Source of the DNA: DASZUK01 sp963844575
GTDB lineage: Bacteria > Actinomycetota > Acidimicrobiia > Acidimicrobiales > RAAP-2
Direction: 5' to 3'
Assembly: GCA_963844575.1 (NCBI GenBank)
Contig: CAWJOU010000005.1
Coordinates: 2,480,001 to 2,544,000 of the forward strand
DNA length: 64,000 nt
The translations under genes and the position numbers were made by a program. Of this stretch, positions 58,012-64,000 are shown one piece after another; the first letter of the stretch is position 1; every line of letters starts with the position of its first letter. The notes beneath the pieces were generated by a model. It saw only the letters and a list, made by a program, of their open reading frames with translations. It had not been told where the DNA came from and made no database searches.

Positions 58012-59141
58012 CCGGGTAGGGGCGGACCGCCTGGTTCGTCGCCGCCGGATCCGGAAGTGGCGACACCGCGTTCGGTCATGCGGCTGCCCGCGGCCACCAC
58101 ATCGGGTTCGGGCACCGTGCCGGCATTGCCGGTATCGCCGGCCCCGCCGACCGGCTCGCCCCGGGGTCGGGTCAGGAAGATCTGCACCGATGCGACGAGG
58201 AGAACGAGCAGGGTGACAACCTCCTGGCTCTCGTTCTCCGGCCGGAAGAACGCGGAGATCGTCACCCCCGCCGCCAGCGCTTGGGCCAGCAGCGGCAGCG
58301 CGACCGCCCGCAGGCCGGTCACCCGCTCGACCTGCCGCCGGTTGGCGGGGACGCGGACCCAGGCGGCATAGGCGAGGAAGAGCGCGCCGAGGGTCCAGAC
58401 GAAGGCGTAGTGGTTGTCGTCCGCGACGCCTCGTGCCTCTTGGACCGCGAACGCCGCGTCGGCGATCGTCGTCATCAGCGTGCCGAGGCCGATCAGCAGC
58501 CACATCCGGTCCGGTCGCCAGCCGACGAGGCCGTAGACGCCGAGGATGGTGCCGATCAGGAAGACGTCGAGCACCGGATAGCTGAAGTCGACGACGGTCG
58601 CCAGCGCGCCCTGGTGCGACTGCTCGGCCACCGGCTGGACGATGAACGCGAAGCCGGCGACGAGGACGACGAGAACCACCGCGATCCCGTCCATCCAGCG
58701 ATGGAGCTCGAAGTTGCGGACCCGGATCTGGATCAGGTTGGCGATGCCGACGAACATCAGTGGGTACCACAGCAGCCAGAGGATGTCGGCGAACGTCGGG
58801 TACGGCGGCGACGCCTGGCTGCCGTAGACGATGCTCCAGGCGATCGAGCCGACGCACCACGACGTCATCGCCAGTCCGAACGCCAGCCATGCCCGCCGGG
58901 CCTTCGGTTCGTACGCGGCGCGGGCGAGGATCAGGACGGACGCGATCGCGAGGACCGCGTCGTGGAACCAGGTCTCGTAGAGCGCCGGCGGGCCGCCGAT
59001 GCCGAAGATCTCGTTGAGCGCCTCGAGGCACGTCAGGACGACGAGTACGAGCCAGACGAGCGACAGCCACGACGGGCTGGCGTACAGCTCGCCTTCTTCG
59101 TCCGCCCGTTCTCGAGACCGGTCCCCTCGGAGCCCAGGCAT
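58008..59141 (-). CDS. membrane sensor-like protein without output domain
   Basis: A 377-residue protein with about ten hydrophobic segments, including WLSLVWLVLVVLTCLEALNE, YPTFADILWLLWYPLMFVGI, FSYPVLDVFLIGTILGVYGL and ALPLLAQALAAGVTISAFFR. The pattern matches the membrane half found at the N-terminus of actinobacterial GGDEF/EAL proteins, where the YPxxADxLWLLxYP motif is typical. Here it ends with a Gly/Pro tail and no GGDEF. It may work as a stand-alone membrane protein or be a remnant that lost its output domain. Confidence 0.75.
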   Translation of the reverse strand: MPGLRGDRSRERADEEGELYASPSWLSLVWLVLVVLTCLEALNEIFGIGGPPALYETWFHDAVLAIASVLILARAAYEPKARRAWLAFGLAMTSWCVGSIAWSIVYGSQASPPYPTFADILWLLWYPLMFVGIANLIQIRVRNFELHRWMDGIAVVLVVLVAGFAFIVQPVAEQSHQGALATVVDFSYPVLDVFLIGTILGVYGLVGWRPDRMWLLIGLGTLMTTIADAAFAVQEARGVADDNHYAFVWTLGALFLAYAAWVRVPANRRQVERVTGLRAVALPLLAQALAAGVTISAFFRPENESQEVVTLLVLLVASVQIFLTRPRGEPVGGAGDTGNAGTVPEPDVVAAGSRMTERGVATSGSGGDEPGGPPLPG

Positions 59142-59172
59142 GGCCGCGGCAGCTTACGCGTAGGCTCGCCGG

Positions 59173-59880
59173 ATGGCCACGTTCGTCCTCGTGCACGGGG
59201 CCATGCACGGCGGCTGGTGCTGGCGGGACGTCCGCCGGCGGCTGGCCGCGGCCGGTCACGCGGTCTTCACGCCGACGCTGACCGGGCAGGGCGACCGGCG
59301 GGCGAGCGCGGCGCCGGAGGTCGGCGTGACGACGCACGTCGACGACGTCGCGGAGCTGTTCTGGTTCGAGGACCTGCACGACGTCCAGCTCGTGCTCCAC
59401 AGTTACGCCGGCATCCTCGCCGGGCCGCTCGCCGAGCGGGTGGGCGACCGGCTGGCCGGCATCGTCTACCTCGGCGCGTTCGTCACCGCCGACGGCGAGT
59501 GCCTGCTCGACGTCGAGCCACCGGCGGTCGCCGACCGGTACCGGGCGCTGGTCGGCGACGGCTGGCGGGTCCCGGCCGGCCCGTCGTTCCTGGCGCAGTG
59601 GGGCCTGACCGACCCGGCGATGGTCGACTGGGTCGGTGCCCGGTTGACCGACTTCCCAGCGCGCTGTACGACGGAGCCGACGGTGTTCGACGAGCGCCGG
59701 CGGGCTGCCCTCCGCCAGACCTACGTCCGCCACACCGCCCCGCCGATGGCCAGCCTCGACCGGTCGTACGAGCGGGCGGTCGCCGCCGGTTGGGACCGCC
59801 ACGACCTGGCGACCGGCCACGACATGATGCTCGCGGCGCCTGATGCGCTGGCCGACCTGCTCGCCCGGATCGCCGGGTAG
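59173..59880 (+). CDS. alpha/beta hydrolase
   Basis: A 235-residue alpha/beta hydrolase of the plant-like salicylate-esterase/hydroxynitrile-lyase type. The oxyanion strand VLVHGAMHGGWCWRDVRRRL is followed by the nucleophile elbow LVLHSYAGILAG (Ser in HSYAG). The late His is in ATGHDMMLAAPDAL. It lies 9 nt upstream of the TANGO2-like gene. Substrate unknown, probably a small ester. Confidence 0.9.
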   Translation: MATFVLVHGAMHGGWCWRDVRRRLAAAGHAVFTPTLTGQGDRRASAAPEVGVTTHVDDVAELFWFEDLHDVQLVLHSYAGILAGPLAERVGDRLAGIVYLGAFVTADGECLLDVEPPAVADRYRALVGDGWRVPAGPSFLAQWGLTDPAMVDWVGARLTDFPARCTTEPTVFDERRRAALRQTYVRHTAPPMASLDRSYERAVAAGWDRHDLATGHDMMLAAPDALADLLARIAG

Positions 59881-59888
59881 ACCGGGCC

Positions 59889-60638
59889 GTGTGCCTGCTC
59901 GTCGTCGCCTCGCGCGTGCTGCCGACATGGCCGCTCGTCGTCGCGGCCAACCGTGACGAGCGCCTCGACCGGCCAGCGACGCCGGCTGGGCTCCTCCGCG
60001 AGCACCCGTACCGGACGGTCGGCGGCCGCGACCTACTGGCCGGCGGGACGTGGCTGGCCGTCAACGACCGTGGTGTCGTCGCCGGGCTGACGAACCGGCC
60101 GCTCCCGGACGGTCCCGACCCGACGAAGCGGTCGCGGGGTGAGATCCCCCTGGCGCTGACCGCGGCCGCGGATGCCACCGCCGCGGTCGCCGCGTTCGAG
60201 AAGACGTACGTCCCCGGCACCTACAACCCCTGCTGGGTGCTCGTCGGCGACCGGACGTCGCTGTACGTGCTCGACCTGACCGGCGATCTCGACGTGCGGA
60301 CGCTGCCGGCCGGCGTCCACGTGCTCGAGAACGCCGCGTACGGCGAGCCGAGCCCGAAGGTCGACCGCGTCCACCGGCGGCTCGACGACCGGCTCGGCTC
60401 GACCGACGGCGACGAGCCGTTCGCCGTCTTCACCGACGTGCTGCGCGACCACGTCGTCACCGACCCCTCGAGAGCCCGGCCGGAAGTCTCGGCGTGCTGC
60501 GTCCACGCGGACGACTACGGCACCCGCTCGTCGCTCATCGTCCGCGTTCCGGTCGATCCGGCCCGCATCCCGGTCGTCTCGAGCTCCGACGGGCCGGCCT
60601 GCCGGCATGACTTGGTCGAGGTGCCGTTCCGCGACTGA
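59889..60638 (+). CDS. NRDE/TANGO2-family protein
   Basis: A 249-residue protein of the TANGO2/NRDE family. It starts MCLLVVASRVLPTWPLVVAA, followed by the NRDE motif in ANRDERLDRPATPAG, then GGTWLAVNDRGVVAGLTNRP. The late part TRSSLIVRV is typical. The Cys at position 2 acts as N-terminal nucleophile in related NTN hydrolases. The family has been linked to heme transport and lipid homeostasis; its bacterial role is unknown. GTG start. Confidence 0.9.
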   Translation: MCLLVVASRVLPTWPLVVAANRDERLDRPATPAGLLREHPYRTVGGRDLLAGGTWLAVNDRGVVAGLTNRPLPDGPDPTKRSRGEIPLALTAAADATAAVAAFEKTYVPGTYNPCWVLVGDRTSLYVLDLTGDLDVRTLPAGVHVLENAAYGEPSPKVDRVHRRLDDRLGSTDGDEPFAVFTDVLRDHVVTDPSRARPEVSACCVHADDYGTRSSLIVRVPVDPARIPVVSSSDGPACRHDLVEVPFRD

Positions 60639-60650
60639 CAGGATGCGTCC

Positions 60651-61079
60651 ATGCCCGACGACATCCACTTCACCCAGCGGTCACCCGAGACGGTCCTGCC
60701 CGACCCTGACCCCGACGCCCTGGCCGCACTGACCGCGGCGATGGCCGAGCCGCCGGACCGGCGACGGGCGGCCGTCTCGACGGTCGCGGCCCGCTGGCCC
60801 CGGTACCTCGACGCCTGGGCGACGCTGGCCGAGCTCCCGGGGCCCGACGTCGACCGCTACGCGTTCGCCCGCGTCGGCTACCACCGCGGCCTCGACGCGC
60901 TGCGCGGCGCCGGGTGGCGGGGGAGTGGCGACGTCCGCTGGGCCGCGCCGTCGAACCGCGGCTTCCTGCGCTCGCTCGACGCGCTGCGGTCGGCCGCCGA
61001 AGCGATCGGCGAGGACGAGGAGGCGACGCGCTGCGACCTCTTCCTCCGCCAGCTCGACCCGAGCTGGCGGCCGAGCTAG
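60651..61079 (+). CDS. DUF3151 protein
   Basis: A 142-residue protein of the actinobacterial DUF3151 family: RRAAVSTVAARWPRYLDAWA, FARVGYHRGLDALRGAGWRG, SNRGFLRSLDALRSAAEAIG and a C-terminal FLRQLDP. Function unknown; the protein is small and conserved in Actinomycetota, which supports the phylum. Its stop overlaps the convergent L,D-transpeptidase stop. Confidence 0.88.
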   Translation: MPDDIHFTQRSPETVLPDPDPDALAALTAAMAEPPDRRRAAVSTVAARWPRYLDAWATLAELPGPDVDRYAFARVGYHRGLDALRGAGWRGSGDVRWAAPSNRGFLRSLDALRSAAEAIGEDEEATRCDLFLRQLDPSWRPS

Positions 61080-62629
61080 TTGGGTGTGACGGTGACGAGG
61101 CTGCCGAGGTAGGTGTACTGCCAGATCACCGACGCCGGCCCGAGCGGGATCTCGACGCAGCCGAGGCTCTGCGGGGAGCCGTACGTGCTCCGCGGCATGT
61201 AGTGGATGGCGTCGCCTGTCGTGAAGTACGAGACGTACTGCACCGGGTCGGCGTAGTGCGCTCCTGTCCGCTCCGTCCCGGTCATGACCTGGTTGCGGTA
61301 GCGGATGTACACCGGGAACGTACCGACGGCGGTCGGTGTCGTCGCGATGCCGGTGTTGGCGTTCGTCGTCTGGACGACCGCGCCTGTGTGCCAGACGGTC
61401 AACGTCTCGGGTGTGTTGTTCCCCTGATGCTCCTGGGCCAACGAGTACGTGTAGCCGTTCGGGTTCTGGTTGGCCGCCGGGTTGTTCGCCGCGTTGAGCA
61501 GCGCACTGACCTCTTGCGCCGAGATCTGGCCGTCGGTCCCGATGCCGGCAACCGCCTCGAACGCCCAGATCGCGCCCTTCAGGACTGTGTTGTACTGCCC
61601 TGTCCTCCACATCCCGGCGAGCTGCGGCGGGATGCTGGCCCAGCGCCATTGGAAGCCGAGTGGTGACCAGCTGAGCGGCAGGTAGCCGAGCCCGGCCAGC
61701 AGCTGCTCCTGGCCGAGCGGCGTCGTCCAGCTGGCGGTCTGCCCGAACGCGATCCAGTAGCCGCCCGGTCGGGCCGCGACACCGACGGCCGGCGCGGTCA
61801 GCGACCCACCGGTTCCCGAGCCGTAGAACGTCGCATCGCCGAACGCAAAGACGCCACCGTCGGCCGCGACGAGCCAGTAGCCGCCGCCGTCGCTGGTCGG
61901 CGCCATCGCCACGATCGGCTTGACCAGCGCGATGCCACCGGTCGAGCCGTAGAACGTCGCGTCGCCGAACGCGAAGATCCCGCCGTCGGCCGCGACGAGC
62001 CAGTAGCCCTTGCCGTCCGGCGTCGCCGCCATGCCGTCGACCGGTTGGTTGAGCACCATCGAGCCGGTCGAACCGTAGAACTGGGCGGAGCCGAACGCGA
62101 AGATCCCGCCGTCCGACGCGACGAGCCAGTAGCCCGCACCGCCGGGTACCGCGGCCATGCCGACGATCGGCTTGTTGAGCGTCATCCCGCCGGTCGAGCC
62201 GTAGAACGTCGCGTCGCCGAAGCTGAAGATCCCGCCGTCGCCACCGACGAGCCAGTAGCCGCCGCCGTCGGCCGTCGCGGCCATGCCGAGGATCGGCGAG
62301 TTGAGCGGCGTCGTCAGCGAGCCGTAGTTCTGGGCGTCACCCTCGGCCGTCACCTGGCCGCTGGCCGTCGTGACCCAATAGCCGTTCCCGTCCGGCGTCC
62401 CGGCGATGCCGGTCGTCGGGCCGGGCAACGCCGTCGTGCTGCCCGCCCCGGGCACGCCAGCGGCCGAGCCGAACGCCTGGACCGAGTTCGGCCCCGGCGG
62501 CGGGGACGACGATGCAGCCCCGGCGGTGGTCGTGACCGCTACGGCGGTGACGGACAGGGCCGACAGCGCGAGCGCAGCGGAGAGGAGCGGACGGCGCCAG
62601 CCTCGACGGCTGCCGGAACCTGCGGACAT
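61076..62629 (-). CDS. secreted L,D-transpeptidase (YkuD) with WG-like beta repeats
   Basis: A 517-residue secreted protein. The signal peptide (LLSAALALSALSVTAVAV) is followed by about five copies of a 42-residue repeat (GYWLVAADGGIFAFGDATFY, then GSTGG... and KPIVGMA), likely a beta-propeller-like cell-wall binding domain common in Acidimicrobiia-type secreted proteins. The C-terminal YkuD domain has the catalytic His in AIHYMPRSTYG and the Cys (about 491) in SPQSLGCVEIPLGP. It cross-links peptidoglycan by the 3-3 route. The 3-nt overlap with the convergent gene is unremarkable. Confidence 0.88.
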   Translation of the reverse strand: MSAGSGSRRGWRRPLLSAALALSALSVTAVAVTTTAGAASSSPPPGPNSVQAFGSAAGVPGAGSTTALPGPTTGIAGTPDGNGYWVTTASGQVTAEGDAQNYGSLTTPLNSPILGMAATADGGGYWLVGGDGGIFSFGDATFYGSTGGMTLNKPIVGMAAVPGGAGYWLVASDGGIFAFGSAQFYGSTGSMVLNQPVDGMAATPDGKGYWLVAADGGIFAFGDATFYGSTGGIALVKPIVAMAPTSDGGGYWLVAADGGVFAFGDATFYGSGTGGSLTAPAVGVAARPGGYWIAFGQTASWTTPLGQEQLLAGLGYLPLSWSPLGFQWRWASIPPQLAGMWRTGQYNTVLKGAIWAFEAVAGIGTDGQISAQEVSALLNAANNPAANQNPNGYTYSLAQEHQGNNTPETLTVWHTGAVVQTTNANTGIATTPTAVGTFPVYIRYRNQVMTGTERTGAHYADPVQYVSYFTTGDAIHYMPRSTYGSPQSLGCVEIPLGPASVIWQYTYLGSLVTVTPN

Positions 62630-62702
62630 GCGGATGTACTCCCGAACTCGCTGATCCGACCCGCCATGGTCGGCGATGCGGAACGATAGCGCAGGTCGCC
62701 GC

Positions 62703-64000
62703 CTATGTGACCCCCAGCCGCTCGTTGTAGTTGCTGAGGATCGAGTTGACCTGCTGCTGGGCTGTCCGCAGCGCTTTGGTCGGCGAGGCGCCGTGTGTGT
62801 ACATGCTCTCCTCGGCGTTGAGGATCGCGGTGCGAATTGTCGGGTACGGCCCGATCACCGCGCCGGCCGTGGCCGACGTCGTCGCCCCGTTGACGAGCTG
62901 CTGGTACGCGACCTTGAAGCCGGGATTGGAGGCCCACAGCTGCTGGATCGTCGAGGTCGCCGTCGCCGACTTGCGGATCGGGATGTAGCCCGTGCCGGCG
63001 GCCCACGTGGCCTGCGACGCCGGGCTGTCGAGGAACGTGATGTACTTCCACGCCGCAGCCTGTTGCGCCGCTGGCACCTTGTTGGAGATGTAGAGGGCCG
63101 AGCCGCCGGGCTCGACGCCGCCCTTGGTCTTCGTGCTCAGCACCGGGAACGGCCCGACGCCGAGGGTGACGTTCGGGTACTGGCCCCCGCTCAGTAGGCC
63201 GGTGATCGTCCCGAGGGCGGCCGCCGTGTCGATCGTCATCCCGTACTTGCCGGTGCCGATGCCGAGCAGGTTGTCGAACTCGTCGGGGCCGGTCGCCGGG
63301 TTCGTGGCGGCGTCGCCGGACGTCACGAGCTGGTCGAGGTCGGTCCACACCTGGTTGGCCGTCGGTCCGGCGAACGCCGCCTTCGTCGCCCGGGACTTCC
63401 GACCGTTGGCGTTGTTGACGAAGAGCGTGTTCGACGTGGCCAGCCACGTCTCGAGGTGCCACGGGTCCAGCTTGAGGCCGACCCCGCTGCCGTGGGCCTT
63501 GAGCGCGGCCGCGTCGGTCAGGTACTGACCGAGTGTCGCCGGCGGCTTTGTCGGTGTGAGGCCGGCCGCGGCGAACGCCTGCTTGTTGTAGTAAACGATC
63601 GGGTTCGAGACCGCGAACGGCATCGCCTGCTGGATGCCGTCGGCCCGCCAGTAGGCGAGGGCCCGGGAGACGAAGTCGGACGTCTTGTAGCGGGTCGCGT
63701 TGATGCACGACTGCGCCGGCAGGATCGACTGCGTGTCGATCGCCCCTTGCAGGTTGATGTCCTGGAGCTGGGCGACCGCCGGCAGCTGGCCGTTCGTCAA
63801 CCCCGCCTCGTACTTCTGCCACGTTGTTGTGTAGCTGTTCTGGTCGACCAGCGTCACGTGGATCTTCGACTGCGACGCGTTGAACTTGTTCGTCAGTGTC
63901 GTCAGCGTCGTCCCGTTCGCCCGCACCATCGACTCCCAGAACGAGATGTTGACCGTCCCCTTCGCCTTGGCCAGCGCGGCCGTCGGGCACTGCGGCAGGG
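62703..64000 (-). CDS. ABC transporter sugar-binding protein, 5' end outside the window
   Basis: An extracellular solute-binding protein of the sugar-type family 1. The window holds the C-terminal 430 or so residues; the start lies beyond the right edge. Recognisable segments are VNISFWESMVRANGTTLTTL (domain start, as in WxxxxG family members), LPAVAQLQDINLQGAIDTQS, NPIVYYNKQAFAAAGLTPTK and GGSALYISNKVPAAQQAAAW. The transporter genes would follow upstream on the minus strand, outside the window. Sugar specificity unknown. Confidence 0.88.
   Translation of the reverse strand, partial: LPQCPTAALAKAKGTVNISFWESMVRANGTTLTTLTNKFNASQSKIHVTLVDQNSYTTTWQKYEAGLTNGQLPAVAQLQDINLQGAIDTQSILPAQSCINATRYKTSDFVSRALAYWRADGIQQAMPFAVSNPIVYYNKQAFAAAGLTPTKPPATLGQYLTDAAALKAHGSGVGLKLDPWHLETWLATSNTLFVNNANGRKSRATKAAFAGPTANQVWTDLDQLVTSGDAATNPATGPDEFDNLLGIGTGKYGMTIDTAAALGTITGLLSGGQYPNVTLGVGPFPVLSTKTKGGVEPGGSALYISNKVPAAQQAAAWKYITFLDSPASQATWAAGTGYIPIRKSATATSTIQQLWASNPGFKVAYQQLVNGATTSATAGAVIGPYPTIRTAILNAEESMYTHGASPTKALRTAQQQVNSILSNYNERLGVT

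Noticed and set aside
61798..62330. Apparent tandem DNA repeat, considered as a CRISPR or other array
   Set aside because: It is the in-frame coding of the 42-residue protein repeats of the L,D-transpeptidase. There are no CRISPR spacers anywhere in the window.

Overview
The window is high-GC actinobacterial chromosome. The order uvrC-rapZ-yvcK-gap-pgk-tpiA-secG, the many GTG starts with ATGA/GTGA stop-start overlaps, and the Thr/Pro/Ser-rich linkers in secreted proteins fit Actinomycetota. Acidimicrobiia is my best guess, but it is an inference from gene content and style, not a phylogenetic result.

Layout. 0-4.6 kb: an acyl-CoA catabolic operon (two acyl-CoA dehydrogenases, a class III CoA-transferase, two half-size MaoC-type hydratases). 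4.6-13 kb: a DHFR/RibD-like reductase, a MoxR/DUF58/TgpA operon, a protein with a winged-helix-like N-terminus and a secreted C-terminus, and nadA. 13.2-20.4 kb: uvrC-rapZ-yvcK then gap-pgk-tpiA-secG, with no whiA between yvcK and gap. 20.5-22.3 kb: a peptide-type ABC solute-binding lipoprotein.

22.48-33.40 kb is an integrated element inserted at the 3' end of a tRNA-Leu(GAG) gene and bounded by 19-bp direct repeats. It carries a large serine recombinase, a divergent control region with two matching operators and an XRE regulator, a RepA-like ATPase with iteron-like GGAACC repeats, an excisionase-like protein and a cargo zone. The cargo includes a PLD-like protein, a Panacea-domain protein with an unannotated 54-aa partner, a small protein family present twice, and a membrane protein split by an IS630-type insertion. 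No phage structural gene and no FtsK/TraB-type translocase is visible.

33.4-43 kb is a decayed zone: a STAS protein, an unusual tRNA-Tyr, an ABC exporter whose ATPase is frameshifted, a frameshifted membrane protein, a lipoprotein, an alpha-hydroxy-acid oxidase, and an MFS exporter split by a decayed IS3-type element. A roughly 70-bp repeat related to the island attachment site recurs here.

43-53 kb is a catabolic/accessory cluster (SDRs, aldo/keto reductase, amidohydrolase, isochorismatase-like protein). It ends with an arylsulfatase divergent from a radical-SAM sulfatase-maturase-like gene. 53.3-54.7 kb is an intact-looking IS3-type element inserted into the 3' end of a channel-like membrane gene. 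55.9-64 kb holds Dabb, zinc-ribbon, PAP2, membrane, alpha/beta-hydrolase, TANGO2/NRDE, DUF3151 and L,D-transpeptidase genes, and a sugar-type ABC solute-binding protein cut by the window edge.
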